Shown in pieces: positions 18,073 through 26,872 of a DNA stretch of 64,000 bases. This stretch comes from Pseudarthrobacter sulfonivorans (GTDB lineage Bacteria; Actinomycetota; Actinomycetes; Actinomycetales; Micrococcaceae), in assembly GCF_014712225.1 (NCBI RefSeq), contig NZ_JACXBW010000002.1, positions 124,001-188,000 of the forward strand, written 5' to 3'. Positions within the stretch are counted from its first letter, which is position 1. Each line of letters starts with the position of its first letter. Both the position numbers and the translations under genes were made by a program. The notes beneath the pieces were generated by a model that had not been told where the DNA came from, did not search any database, and saw only the letters and a program-made list of their open reading frames with translations.

Positions 18073-18603
18073 CTTTGCCTCCAGCCTCCGGGCAGGCCCG
18101 GCCCGGTCCGGATCGCCGGGTGTGCCGGCAGACCGACATTTAGTTGCCTAAGGTTAGGTATAGCACTTCCCCGGCACCGGCGGCAGGGGTTAAATGTCAG
18201 CCGGCTTCCATCTGGAACTGTTCCCGAAGCGGAACAGGCGAACACCGCATTTCAACGGCAACGCGGGGCAGTCAAGGCCCCAATGCCGGGAATTATTGGG
18301 CGATACAGGTGTTCGTCGACGGGCGCCCGACCGACGAGGTGCTCAGCCCCAAGTAGCGCACGCCGCCGGCCGATCACCCAAGACCAACGTGTCCGAACGG
18401 TCCACCTGCCAACGCAACCGACGTGGGACGCGGGGTCACACAAATGGCCCGGGCCGCAGCTTCCGCTGCCGCCCGGGCCGTTGCTGTTCCAATCCCGTGG
18501 CGGGGGGTCGTCGGAGACCGGCTCGTCCGATCCCGGTGCTGGCGGGCGTACGTAGCGCCAGTACGGCAGGCCAGGAGTGGACGCGCGGTCCGAATCCCGG
18601 GTC
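18073..18603. other. Gene-free region upstream of the Nramp operon
   Basis: About 530 bases with several open frames but none with a good start, ribosome site or family resemblance. One short plus-strand stretch ending near 18356 reads GNYWAIQVFVDGRPTDEVL before a stop and could be the tail of a degraded gene. A CCTAA/TTAGG inverted repeat lies at 18145-18160. Bases near 18580-18605 resemble a tRNA T-arm, but no tRNA can be folded. Confidence 0.5.
18145..18160. promoter_or_regulatory. Candidate DtxR/MntR-type operator
   Basis: CCTAA-GG-TTAGG inverted repeat (core 18147-18158) about 75 bases upstream of the lipoprotein-Nramp operon. It resembles half-sites recognised by DtxR/IdeR/MntR metalloregulators, which often control Nramp transporters. 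Confidence 0.4.
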
Positions 18604-18966
18604 TCAGCGTTTGGCGTAGTCGGCGAACCCCTGCCAATCGATTACCACGCAGGGCTCATCTCCGACTACCCAGGCGTCGTGTCCCGGGGCCATGGTGGCG
18701 AAGTCGCCGGGCCCGTATTCCATCTCTTCGCCGTCGTCCATGACCACCTTCATCCGGCCGGACACGAAGTACCCCATGTGGGATGCCTGGCAGCTCTCCG
18801 TTTTGGCGATCGGCTTGACGTGTTCGGACCAACGCCATCCGGGCAGGAACGTGGCGCGGCCAACGGCGCCCTTTTCCATGTTGACGAGTTGCAGCTGGCC
18901 GGTGTCACCTTCGAAGGGTCGGGTCTCCTCGGGCGAATCCAGGCTCATGCGAACTAGATTTGGCAT
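18604..18966 (-). CDS. Cupin-domain protein
   Basis: About 120 residues from the ATG at 18966 (MPNLVRMSLDSPEETRPFE), chosen because AGGAG lies 6 bases upstream; a longer reading adds an unlikely leader. A single cupin barrel: FLPGWRWSEHVKPIAKTESC matches the first cupin motif with one His, and GYFVSGRMKVVMDDGEEME-YGPGDFATMAPGHDAWVVG the second. A monocistronic gene of unknown substrate. Such small cupins often bind a metal and act as isomerases or sensors, but the metal set here is incomplete by eye. Confidence 0.88.
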   Translation of the reverse strand: MPNLVRMSLDSPEETRPFEGDTGQLQLVNMEKGAVGRATFLPGWRWSEHVKPIAKTESCQASHMGYFVSGRMKVVMDDGEEMEYGPGDFATMAPGHDAWVVGDEPCVVIDWQGFADYAKR

Positions 18967-19179
18967 TTCATCTCCTACGCTCGGTGTTTTGCTGAACTCC
19001 GGCGAGGCCTCGATGCCCACGGCGGGGAAGGAGATGGAACCCCGCCAGTGAGGCCATTCTCCGCCTGCACATGGACCCCCGCAAGGGCAGTTTTGGAGGA
19101 CGTCCGCCTGGAAGACAGGCCTGGTTTTGCCTCGTGCTGTTGCACCCAGCGGTCCCCACCCCCGATTCCGGGCGGGTGC

Positions 19180-19220
19180 CGTGTAACTTAGGCATTACAT
19201 CTCCCCTGTCCGAGGACGCC
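19180..19220 (+). promoter_or_regulatory. Candidate promoter/leader of the GGDEF gene (shared with jetA)
   Basis: CCGTGTAACTTAGG (19180-19193) and CCGAGGACGCC (19210-19220), matching the block ahead of jetA. The second block ends 1 base before the ATG at 19222, which supports that codon as the ancestral start. Confidence 0.45.
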
Positions 19221-19290
19221 CATGACTAACGCCCCCACCACGCCGCGCTCGTACAGCCTCCAGCGCGAATGATCCCGGGCTTTCACGCTG

Positions 19291-20538
19291 ATGCTGCTGA
19301 CCCTGCTGGTCGGCGCCGTGGTCACCATCGTCGGTGTCCGGTTTGTGGTGAACGAGTTGGAAGGCGCTGCCCGCCACCTGAAGGTCGAGTACGGCAGCGT
19401 TGACGAACTGACCGGTGCCCTCGAGGCCCACGAGCAGCTGGGACACCAACTGCTCGAGGCACACGCCGTGGACAGGCGGGCCCTTGTCGGCGCGCAGGAA
19501 GCCGTTGAAGAACTGTTCAAAGCAGCCGCCGCCGCCGATGGTGGAAATGCCGACCGGAGCACCGCGCTGGACCAGGCACGCCACGACTGGCAAGCAAGCC
19601 TCGAGCGGAGCGGTCTCTGGAGCGGGCAGGCGCCGGACCCGACGGGGAGCCACTCCGCTGACGCAACGGCTTTTATTGAAGGCAGCTCGAGCGTACGGCA
19701 GCAGTTGGCGGCCATCCAGGTGTCCTCCGTGGACGCGCTCGGGCGCGGCCTGGTGGACACGAGCTTCTTCGAGGACCTCCTGTTCGTGGCCAGGTGGGCG
19801 CTCCTGTTCGCGGCGGTGGGCGGCACACTGTATCTCCGCCGTCGGATGGTCAAGGACCTCATCCGCCCGCTCAACAGCCTCCGCCGCGGAGTCCAAAACC
19901 TCGAGGCCGGGGACTACAGCCACCGCCTGGACGTGGCCCGTCGCGACGAGCTCGGCGAGGTGGCTGTCGCGTTTAACGGGATGGCCGCCGCGCTTCAGGA
20001 CAGCCACGAGATCCTGACCTACCGGGCCACCCATGATGACCTCACCGGACTGGCCAACCGCGCGGCTCTCGCCGAGCGGCTGGCGGCGTCGTTCAATCAG
20101 GGCGAGGGCACTCGGATCCGGAATGAGGGCCTGCTGTTCATCGACATCGATGATTTCAAGGACGTCAACGATTCGCTGGGCCATGAGGGCGGCGACGCGC
20201 TGCTGGTCCAGCTGGCGGAGCGGATCCGCGCAAGCGTCCGCAGCCAGGACCTGGTGGCCCGGCTGGGAGGCGACGAGTTCGCCGTCGTCGTCATGAATAA
20301 CGACGACGGCACTCCCGCCACGGCGCCCGTCGCCGAACGAATCCACGAGGCGCTGAGCGAGCCGTTCGTGATCGGCGGGCAGCCGCTGCGCGTCTCGCTG
20401 AGCATCGGCGCCGCGCATCGGACGCCGGACACCGCGGACGTCCGGGAACTGCTGCGGCAGGCGGACTCGGCGATGTACCGGGCGAAGCACGGCGGCAAGG
20501 CCAGGTACGAGGCCTTCGATGCCCACGGGTTGAGCTAG
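19291..20538 (+). CDS. Membrane HAMP-GGDEF diguanylate cyclase, original 5' end cut by an in-frame TGA
   Basis: Makes the second messenger c-di-GMP from two GTP. Visible parts, counted from this start: TM1 at residues 1-20, an extracytoplasmic helical sensor to about 165, TM2 (LLFVARWALLFAAVGGTLYL), a HAMP linker (RPLNSLRRGVQNLEAGDYS), then the GGDEF domain with DDLTGLANRAAL and an intact RLGGDEF active site. RSQD five residues before GGDEF forms an inhibitory I-site. The natural start is ATG 19222 with its own GAGGA ribosome site, but codon 17 (19270-19272) is TGA, where Trp (TGG) would give REWSRAF. The reading given here begins at the next in-frame ATG and would still contain both membrane helices. 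It may be a pseudogene, a sequencing error or a re-initiated protein. Confidence 0.8.
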   Translation: MLLTLLVGAVVTIVGVRFVVNELEGAARHLKVEYGSVDELTGALEAHEQLGHQLLEAHAVDRRALVGAQEAVEELFKAAAAADGGNADRSTALDQARHDWQASLERSGLWSGQAPDPTGSHSADATAFIEGSSSVRQQLAAIQVSSVDALGRGLVDTSFFEDLLFVARWALLFAAVGGTLYLRRRMVKDLIRPLNSLRRGVQNLEAGDYSHRLDVARRDELGEVAVAFNGMAAALQDSHEILTYRATHDDLTGLANRAALAERLAASFNQGEGTRIRNEGLLFIDIDDFKDVNDSLGHEGGDALLVQLAERIRASVRSQDLVARLGGDEFAVVVMNNDDGTPATAPVAERIHEALSEPFVIGGQPLRVSLSIGAAHRTPDTADVRELLRQADSAMYRAKHGGKARYEAFDAHGLS

Positions 20539-20633
20539 CCAAACCCCGGGTCCCGCCGGACGGCCTCCGTCCGCCGAAGTTCCGGTGTCCCCAAGGACGG
20601 CGGCCTGGGATGGCCTCCTTGAAGGTTCCAGAT

Positions 20634-21554
20634 TCAAACAGCGGCGGGCGCCAGGACGACGTCGAAGCGGGAGCGGGCCCAGGCCTGGTTGCCCAGCTCG
20701 CGTCCGTCCGGGGTTGGTGTGCGGGCGGGCTGCGGTTCGAAGCGTTTGATGAGGGAGTCTTTGACGCCGAAGACGGAGTCGCCGATCCCGATCTGCGGGT
20801 CGCCTTCGACGAAGATGTGCGTCACGAGGGTCCGCAAGTTCTCGGCGGTGACCATGAAGTGCAGGTGTGAAGCGCGGACCGGTGACCGGCTGACGGATTC
20901 GAGCATCTTGCCGACGGGCCCGTCATGCGGGATGGGGTACGGGGTGGGGGTGAGTCCCCAGAACGCGTACTTACCGTTGGCGTCGGCGAACAGGTGGGCC
21001 CGGCCGGCGACGCGGTTGTCCGTGTATTGGACGTCGTAGAACCCTTCCTCGTCGGCTTCCCAGACTTCGATCCGGGCGCCGGGGACGGGGTTCCCGTCGG
21101 TGTCGGTGATGGTGCCTTCAACCCAGCAGGGCTGGCCGTGGGCACCGCCGGCGATGTCTCCGCCGATAGGGATTTCGGGGGCGTCGGCGATGAAGAAGGG
21201 CCCGAAGACGGTAGCCTCGGTGGCGCCTTTAAAGGCCTGGTTGTTGATGGCGATGGTCTGCATGGACGCGCCCAGGACGTCGGAGAGGAGCACGAATTCC
21301 TGGCGTTTGTCGTCGGTGATATGGCCGGCGGCGGTGAGGAACTCGATCGCCGCGTTCCATTCGTCCTCGGTGAGGCGGACCTCGCGGAGGAAGTTGTGCA
21401 GGTGCCTGGTCAGGGACTGCATGAGTTGCTTCAGGCGCGGGTCTTCGGTCTTGTCGAAGGACGCGACGACGGTGTCCACGAGTTCCTGTTCGACGGCGGC
21501 CTGTTCGGGGCTGATGGTGACCCCGGCGGCCGCGGGATGGGTGGTTTCGGACAT
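20634..21554 (-). CDS. rolD: Hydroxyquinol 1,2-dioxygenase
   Basis: A 306-residue intradiol dioxygenase that opens hydroxyquinol (1,2,4-trihydroxybenzene) to maleylacetate. The N-terminal helical linker ([20 protein letters not shown]) and [20 protein letters not shown] are typical of hydroxyquinol rather than catechol enzymes. Fe(III) ligands are visible as Tyr in EGFYDVQY, Tyr in [10 protein letters not shown] and the two His of RASHLHFMV. It is the third gene of a rolH-rolM-rolD operon, 49 bases after rolM. Catechol dioxygenase is the alternative, but the maleylacetate reductase next door favours hydroxyquinol. Confidence 0.93.
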   Translation of the reverse strand: MSETTHPAAAGVTISPEQAAVEQELVDTVVASFDKTEDPRLKQLMQSLTRHLHNFLREVRLTEDEWNAAIEFLTAAGHITDDKRQEFVLLSDVLGASMQTIAINNQAFKGATEATVFGPFFIADAPEIPIGGDIAGGAHGQPCWVEGTITDTDGNPVPGARIEVWEADEEGFYDVQYTDNRVAGRAHLFADANGKYAFWGLTPTPYPIPHDGPVGKMLESVSRSPVRASHLHFMVTAENLRTLVTHIFVEGDPQIGIGDSVFGVKDSLIKRFEPQPARTPTPDGRELGNQAWARSRFDVVLAPAAV

Positions 21555-21603
21555 GCTGTACTCCTCGAATCTGTGGGTGGTGGGGGTCCTGGGAGGCGCC
21601 GGG

Positions 21604-22680
21604 TCAGCGACTGAGCAGTACCGCGGGGTCTTCGCCGGTGAGGGCTGCCTGGAGGAGGCGGGTGAGGTTTTGGGTGGTGGCCGGGTATGGGTTGGATGCC
21701 GGCACGGCGGGGAGGATGATTTCGACCGCCTTCGCGATCCCGTCGGCGGTGAAGCCGTAGTCGGCCAGGGCTTTGGGTGCGTCGAGGCGTTTGCGCAGGT
21801 CCTGCAGGCCGGTGAGGGCGTCCGCGGTGCCGAAGGCTGCGGCGATCCGGGCTGCGGCTTCGGGCGCGGCGGGGGCGTTGAAGGCCAGGACGTACGGGAG
21901 GACGGTGGCGTGGGTCTGGGCGTGCGGGAGGTTGAAGGTCCCGCCGAGGACGTGGCAGATCTTGTGGTGGATCCCGGACCCGGCGGAGGCGAACGCGACC
22001 GCGGACAGGTACGCGCCGTAGAGGGCCTGCTCGCGTCCGTCGGTCCCGGAGGGGTCGGCGGTGATCAGGGGAAGGCCCTGGCTGAGGGCGCGGATGCCTT
22101 CGGCGCCGAGGGCTTGATTGATCGGGTCAACCCGGGGGCCCCACATCGAGTCGATGCAGTGGGCCATGCCGTTCAGGCCGGACGCGACGGACATCTCCAC
22201 GGGCAGGGAGAGTGTGAGGGCGGCGTCGTAGATGACGGTGACGGGCAGGACGGCGTCGTCCACGCCGGTGGTCTTCCGGGATGCCTCGGTCAGGCCCCAC
22301 ACGTTGGTCGCCTCGGATCCGGCGTAGGTGGTGGGCACGGCGATGATGGGCAGGCGTGAGGTCATCCCGACCGCCTTGGCCAGGCCCGTCGTCGAGCCCC
22401 CGCCGACACAGACCAGCAGGTCGATGCCGGACTCAGCGGCTGCGGCGCGGGCCTTGTCGGCCACCTCGATCGGCACGTGCATGACGACGTCGTGGTGCCA
22501 CAAAGCCACGTCAATGTCCGCCGCGACGGCGCGGGCCATCTCGGTCTCGAAGTCAGACGCGATCACCATCACACGCTGGGCACCCAGCCGGGCGACTTCC
22601 GCGGCGAGGTTGGCGGCGGCCGCGCCGGTGCCGAAGAGGACGCGCTGGCCGAGGGTTATGTGGTCAAAAGTCAGGCTCAT
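21604..22680 (-). CDS. rolM: Maleylacetate reductase
   Basis: A 358-residue iron-type alcohol dehydrogenase family protein that reduces maleylacetate to 3-oxoadipate with NAD(P)H. Signature segments are [15 protein letters not shown] (nucleotide binding), [32 protein letters not shown] and [17 protein letters not shown], with the conserved His residues near the metal or substrate site. Its place between the FAD hydroxylase and the ring-cleavage dioxygenase fits the hydroxyquinol route that feeds the 3-oxoadipate pathway. It starts 14 bases after rolH stops. Confidence 0.94.
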   Translation of the reverse strand: MSLTFDHITLGQRVLFGTGAAAANLAAEVARLGAQRVMVIASDFETEMARAVAADIDVALWHHDVVMHVPIEVADKARAAAAESGIDLLVCVGGGSTTGLAKAVGMTSRLPIIAVPTTYAGSEATNVWGLTEASRKTTGVDDAVLPVTVIYDAALTLSLPVEMSVASGLNGMAHCIDSMWGPRVDPINQALGAEGIRALSQGLPLITADPSGTDGREQALYGAYLSAVAFASAGSGIHHKICHVLGGTFNLPHAQTHATVLPYVLAFNAPAAPEAAARIAAAFGTADALTGLQDLRKRLDAPKALADYGFTADGIAKAVEIILPAVPASNPYPATTQNLTRLLQAALTGEDPAVLLSR

Positions 22681-22694
22681 TGCAGGGGGTTCCT

Positions 22695-24356
22695 TTACTT
22701 CGTTGTAGCTAGGAGGAGGGGCAGTTCAAACGTGCCCAGGTGGAGGCCATCAATCAGTGCATCCAGGGAATCCCGCAGGCCTGCGGGGTCGGCGGCCGTT
22801 GCCGCCACGTAGAAGTCCGGACGCACGACGACGAAATTGATGCCGAGGTCATCGAACCATTTGGTGTAGGTCCCTTCCGCGTCGATGACGTCGCAGTCGG
22901 TTCCCGGGGCGCCGATGCGGACGCAGTGACCACCCAGGGACTCCAGCTGTTCGCGCTGGCGCTCGGTGAGCATTTCCGCCGGGGAGATCCCGCGGCCCAG
23001 CACGGTCCAGCCCCGGCCGACGACGTCGTCGAACCGTCCTCGTGCGCCGTTGGCTTCCACGATGCCCTGGACGGAGAGCTCACCGGCGTGGGCGTCGCCC
23101 GCACGCCAGAGGCCGGGGCCCAAAGAGGCGATGTCGGTGTCCACCGGAACACCGTCGGAGGCAGCGTGTTCGGCGATCATGCGGCGGTCGCGTTCGGCTG
23201 CTTCCTGGGGATCGGCAATGCAGATGACCTTGCCCAGTTCGAGGGAGAAGTCGATGTAGTGCCGGACGTGGCCTTTGCGCTCCTCACCGTAGGAATCCAG
23301 CAGCGCGTCGCTGGCCCTGTCGGAGAGGATGAGGTCCAGCCGCCAGGCAAGCGCGACCGAGTCGCGCAGGCCCGCGCACATGCCCTCGCCGGCGAAGGGC
23401 GGCATGAGGTGGGCGGCGTCACCGGCGATCAGCCCGCGCCCGGAGCGCCAGTTTTCGGCCCAGCGGGCCTGGAACGTGTACACCGCGGAGCGTTCCAGCT
23501 CGGCATCGTCCGGAGTGACTCCCCACGGCTCCAGCAGCCGCCACGCGGATTCAGGTGAGCTAAGCTCCTCCGGGGATTCGCCCGGAAGGACCATGAATTC
23601 CCAGCGACGGCGGCCGGGACCGCCGGGCACGATCGTGGTCGGGCGGGCGGGGTCGCACAGCTGCCACGCCGAGGGTGAGAAGTGCATGGGCTTCTTGGGG
23701 ATCATGTCCAGGATCAGCCAGTCGAAGGAGAAGCCGTGGTCATCGAAGTCCAGTCCAAGGGACTTGCGGACGAAGCTGTTGGCACCGTCGGCGCCCACCA
23801 CGTACCGGGCGCTGATCTGTTCGGCCACGACGTTCCCCTCGGGGGTCCGGGCAGTTCCGCTGAGGAGGATGCCATCCTCCTTCTCCTCCAGCCCGGTGGC
23901 TTCCCAACCGCGGCGCAGCTCGACGGTGGGCAGCGCTGCCGCGATCTCGCGCAGGCGCTTTTCGAGGTCGGGCTGGGAGAACCAGTACCGGGTGCGCCAG
24001 CCGGACGCTGCCATGCTCGCCCAGTCGACTTCGAGAAGGGTCTGGCCGGCCGCGTTTTTCCAGAAGTAGATGTCATCGTGGACGCCGATCGCCGGATCGT
24101 TCTCTGAATCAATGCCCAGACTGGAAAGGATGCGCGCGATCTCATGGTCGAAGGTCACTGCCCTGGGCTGGGCATAAAATTCCGGCCACTTCTCCACGAT
24201 GGTGACGCGATACCCCTTCTGCCCGAGGAGCAGAGCCAGGAGGGTGCCCACCGGGCCACCGCCCACGATGGCGACGTCGGCGTCGAACTCTTCGTTGCTG
24301 GATGTCCTGCGGATGTCTTCGGCATGCGGTGCCGGTGGTGTGCTCAACGCTGTCAT
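22695..24356 (-). CDS. rolH: FAD-dependent aromatic hydroxylase (resorcinol hydroxylase-like)
   Basis: About 553 residues from ATG 24356 ([10 protein letters not shown]), chosen for the GAGGAAG ribosome site; a longer open frame continues upstream without family character. Class A flavoprotein monooxygenase: [18 protein letters not shown] (FAD dinucleotide fold), [17 protein letters not shown] (DG motif), [20 protein letters not shown] (GD motif) and a C-terminal thioredoxin-like domain as in the PheA/MhpA group. With rolM and rolD it should hydroxylate resorcinol (or a close phenol) to hydroxyquinol. Order and divergent TetR regulator match the rolRHMD set of Corynebacterium glutamicum. The exact phenol is inferred. 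Confidence 0.9.
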   Translation of the reverse strand: MTALSTPPAPHAEDIRRTSSNEEFDADVAIVGGGPVGTLLALLLGQKGYRVTIVEKWPEFYAQPRAVTFDHEIARILSSLGIDSENDPAIGVHDDIYFWKNAAGQTLLEVDWASMAASGWRTRYWFSQPDLEKRLREIAAALPTVELRRGWEATGLEEKEDGILLSGTARTPEGNVVAEQISARYVVGADGANSFVRKSLGLDFDDHGFSFDWLILDMIPKKPMHFSPSAWQLCDPARPTTIVPGGPGRRRWEFMVLPGESPEELSSPESAWRLLEPWGVTPDDAELERSAVYTFQARWAENWRSGRGLIAGDAAHLMPPFAGEGMCAGLRDSVALAWRLDLILSDRASDALLDSYGEERKGHVRHYIDFSLELGKVICIADPQEAAERDRRMIAEHAASDGVPVDTDIASLGPGLWRAGDAHAGELSVQGIVEANGARGRFDDVVGRGWTVLGRGISPAEMLTERQREQLESLGGHCVRIGAPGTDCDVIDAEGTYTKWFDDLGINFVVVRPDFYVAATAADPAGLRDSLDALIDGLHLGTFELPLLLATTK

Positions 24357-24374
24357 GGTGTCTTCCTCGGTGAA

Positions 24375-24388
24375 GTGACCTGGGTCAT
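24375..24388. promoter_or_regulatory. Crp-like site in the rolH-rolR divergent region
   Basis: GTGACCTGGGTCAT (one mismatch to GTGA-N6-TCAC), only about 19 bases before the rolH start, so it may block rather than assist transcription. A small CTCA-AAAA-TGAG repeat at 24417-24428 is a further candidate for RolR binding. Confidence 0.35.
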
Positions 24389-24498
24389 AACGGATTAGAT
24401 TGATAGTGACAGAGTTCTCAAAAATGAGCAAGTCCTCAGTTATTAGTTTTCGGCGGTTGGCTTGTGCATTGCCCGAGCGCCTGACGTACGGTTTTGAA

Positions 24499-25152
24499 AT
24501 GGCCTCCATGGATTCACTCCCCTCCACCACCGCCCCCGGCGGGCGCCAGCAGCGACGACGCGAGCAGACGCGCGCCCGGCTGATCGCGGCGGCGCGGTCA
24601 CTGATGGCCGAACGGGGCGTCGACGCGGTGGGGCTGACGGAAATTACCGATGCCGCCGATTTGGGCGCGGGTACGTTTTACAACTACTTCCAGTCCCGCG
24701 ACGACATTGTGGAGGCGGTCGCCGAGGCGTCGGTGGAGTCCTTTGGGGCGTCGCTGGATGCGCTGACGGCCAACATGGAGGACGACGCCGAGGTCTTTGC
24801 CGCCTCGCTGCGGCACCTTGTCCGGAAAGCCGTCACCGATCCCCTGTGGGGCTGGTTCGTGGTCCGGCTGGGGGTGGCCCACCCTCAGCTCATTGCGATC
24901 CTGGGGCCGCGCGCCGCGCGCGACCTCCGCAAAGGCGTCGACTCGGGACGTTTCACCATTCCGGATATTGACGTCGCGACGTCGTGCACGTTCGGCGCAC
25001 TCCTGGCTACGCTGCACCTGGTCCTGTCCACCAAGCCGGAGGCGCACGCTGACGAACTGTTTGCGCAGACCATGCTGTGCATGGTGGGTGTGCCGGCGTC
25101 CGAGGCCCACAAGGTGGCAACCCGCGCACTGCCTCCGCTGCCGGAGGGCTGA
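24499..25152 (+). CDS. rolR: TetR-family regulator of the resorcinol cluster
   Basis: About 217 residues from ATG 24499 ([10 protein letters not shown]). The N-terminal TetR helix-turn-helix is plain: [20 protein letters not shown], then [20 protein letters not shown] and SRDDIVEAV. The C-terminal part is the variable ligand domain. It is divergent from rolH with a 142-base gap, as rolR is in Corynebacterium, where it represses the operon until resorcinol binds. A strong hairpin terminator follows at 25211-25240. The upstream reading from 24400 is less likely because it runs through the promoter region. Confidence 0.9.
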   Translation: MASMDSLPSTTAPGGRQQRRREQTRARLIAAARSLMAERGVDAVGLTEITDAADLGAGTFYNYFQSRDDIVEAVAEASVESFGASLDALTANMEDDAEVFAASLRHLVRKAVTDPLWGWFVVRLGVAHPQLIAILGPRAARDLRKGVDSGRFTIPDIDVATSCTFGALLATLHLVLSTKPEAHADELFAQTMLCMVGVPASEAHKVATRALPPLPEG

Positions 25153-25187
25153 TGGCCGGGCGAAAGCCAGGCTGAAGTTCAGGCACT

Positions 25188-25221
25188 AAACACAGAACCC
25201 CGCGAAACACAGAACCCCGCG
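25188..25221. repeat. 17-bp tandem repeat duplicating a terminator arm
   Basis: AAACACAGAACCCCGCG occurs twice in tandem (25188-25204, 25205-25221). The second copy runs into the left arm of the terminator at 25211-25240. Confidence 0.9.
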
Positions 25222-25240
25222 CCGGACGGCGCGGGGTTCT
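25211..25240 (+). terminator. Terminator after rolR
   Basis: 13-bp perfect stem (25211-25223 with 25228-25240), loop GGAC. No strong T-run. Confidence 0.65.
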
Positions 25241-25282
25241 CTGTTCCCCCGGAAAATTGCCTCTTGCTTAATGTTGAGACTC

Positions 25283-25298
25283 ACCTCACACTTGAGGT
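25283..25298. promoter_or_regulatory. Inverted repeat ahead of the aromatic-acid porter gene
   Basis: ACCTCA-CACT-TGAGGT, flanked by outer GACT/AGTC arms, about 95 bases upstream of the porter start. It is a candidate operator for the cluster regulator. Confidence 0.35.
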
Positions 25299-25393
25299 TC
25301 AAGTCACTTTTGATGCTTGATTCATCCACTCCCCCCGGCGAAGGCCTCCGCACCGTTGCGGATCCCGCCGGCGAGTCAACAAAGGAAGACCCC

Positions 25394-26674
25394 ATGAACC
25401 CCACTTTCACGCAGGAGACGTCTCAGCGCCGAGGCTCCCTCCGGCCGCTGCTGTCCAACAACGCGGTTATTGCACTGTGCATGGTGGTGACCCTGATGGA
25501 GGGTTACAACCTGATCGTTTTTGGTTCCGTGGTTCCACTCCTGCTGCAGGACCAGTCCCTCACGCTGGACGAGGCCACGGCCGGCCTGATTGGCGGAATC
25601 GTCTACGCCGGCGCACTGATCGGCGTCCTCGGCGGCACCGCACTGGCCGACCGGATTGGCCGGCCGCGGGTGATGGCGCTTGCCGCCGCGGTCTTCGCGC
25701 TGGGCTCGGCATTCGCCGCCGTGGCGCCGACGCCCGAGTTCCTTGGGGCCGCCCGCATGCTGACTGGCGTGGGGGTCGGCGCGGCATTGACCACCGCCAT
25801 GACGCTGGCCAGAAACCATGCACCGGAAGGACGCGGCAGCCTGGTCATCACCATTGCGATGGCGGGAGTACCGATGGGCGGGACCATCGCCGCTCTGGTG
25901 GGCATCTTCCTGATGCCGCTGTGGGGCTGGCGCTCAATGTTCTGGCTCGGCACTGCCATGACGGCCGTGATCCTCGTCATCCTGCTGTCCTGCCGCATCA
26001 CCGAGCCGGCCGACGTGCGTGAGGCGGGCCTGACCCCGGTGCAAAAGTTCGTAGGCCTGTTCACCGGCCGCGGCTACATTTTCGTCGGCCTGGTCGCCCT
26101 GGCCGCCATCACCAACATGACCACCTGGCTGGGCCTGAACGTCTGGCTGGCCGAATCGATGAAAAGCCTGGGTTTCAGCCTCACCGAGGCGCTGATCTTC
26201 GCCTTCGCCCTGACCGGGGCCTCGGTCATCGGGTCGTGGTTCACGGCCAACGCGGCGGACAAGCACGGCTCCGCCAAAGTGGGAATCGTGTGTACGGCAC
26301 TCACCCTCGCAGGGCTCCTGGGACTGCTGCTGGGCCCGGTCTCGCTGGTCTTCTCGCTGGTCTGCGTCGCGCTGATGGGAATCGGCGGACACTCGGCGCA
26401 GAACCTCATCAACGCCACGGCCACCGGCGCCGTCGCTCCACATTCCCGGGGCACCATTCTGGGACTCACCAACACCATGGCGTTCATCGGATCGTTCATG
26501 GGACCGTTCTTCGGCGGCCTGGCGTTCGCATCCGACGGCGCTCCCGGCCTCTTCACGCTCTACGCCGGTTCGGCGGTCCTGTGCGTCGTGATCAGCGTGG
26601 GCCTCTACTACGCGCACCGCCGGTCGGCGCATCAGCCCATTACAGGGGCCGTCCCTGTCCTCGTGGAAAGCTGA
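25394..26674 (+). CDS. MFS transporter, aromatic acid:H+ symporter-like
   Basis: About 426 residues from ATG 25394 (MNPTFTQETS) with AAAGGAAG just upstream; twelve hydrophobic helices. The start of TM1 (VVTLMEGYNLIVFGSVVPLL) has the acidic residue seen in AAHS porters (normally DGxD; here EGYN). The loop 2-3 motif ADRIGRPR and the mid-protein GWRSMFWLG are family features. Its position after rolR and next to the hydroxyquinol genes suggests uptake of resorcinol, a resorcylate or a related aromatic. The substrate is inferred from context only. Confidence 0.88.
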   Translation: MNPTFTQETSQRRGSLRPLLSNNAVIALCMVVTLMEGYNLIVFGSVVPLLLQDQSLTLDEATAGLIGGIVYAGALIGVLGGTALADRIGRPRVMALAAAVFALGSAFAAVAPTPEFLGAARMLTGVGVGAALTTAMTLARNHAPEGRGSLVITIAMAGVPMGGTIAALVGIFLMPLWGWRSMFWLGTAMTAVILVILLSCRITEPADVREAGLTPVQKFVGLFTGRGYIFVGLVALAAITNMTTWLGLNVWLAESMKSLGFSLTEALIFAFALTGASVIGSWFTANAADKHGSAKVGIVCTALTLAGLLGLLLGPVSLVFSLVCVALMGIGGHSAQNLINATATGAVAPHSRGTILGLTNTMAFIGSFMGPFFGGLAFASDGAPGLFTLYAGSAVLCVVISVGLYYAHRRSAHQPITGAVPVLVES

Positions 26675-26810
26675 CAACGCCCCGACCTCGCAGGAGTGGC
26701 CGGGAGGTCGTCCACATGGACACCTCCCGGCCACCGTCAGGATAGGAGCCGTTCGCGCCCTGAGCTCCGGTAGTCAGCGAAAACCCCAAATCAACAGTTC
26801 GTGTCACGCA

Positions 26811-26832
26811 GTTAACCGCCCATTCACATCCC
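26811..26832 (+). promoter_or_regulatory. Candidate PHO box ahead of phoD
   Basis: Two adjacent 11-bp units, GTTAACCGCCC and ATTCACATCCC, match the spacing and the GTTCACC core of actinobacterial PhoP boxes. They lie about 40 bases before the PhoD-like phosphatase gene. Confidence 0.45.
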
Positions 26833-26872
26833 CCTAAGAACCTGTCCAACCGGCCACCCTACGGTCGGATCC

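Noticed and set aside
16472-18151. 559-codon plus-strand open frame over the Nramp operon
   Set aside because: Composition (His/Gln/Gly/Arg-rich) is typical of antisense frames; the minus-strand operon has overlapping starts and stops.
18580-18605. Sequence resembling a tRNA T-arm (GGTCCGAATCCCGGG)
   Set aside because: No D-arm, anticodon arm or acceptor stem could be fitted around it, and the T-loop lacks the usual TTC.
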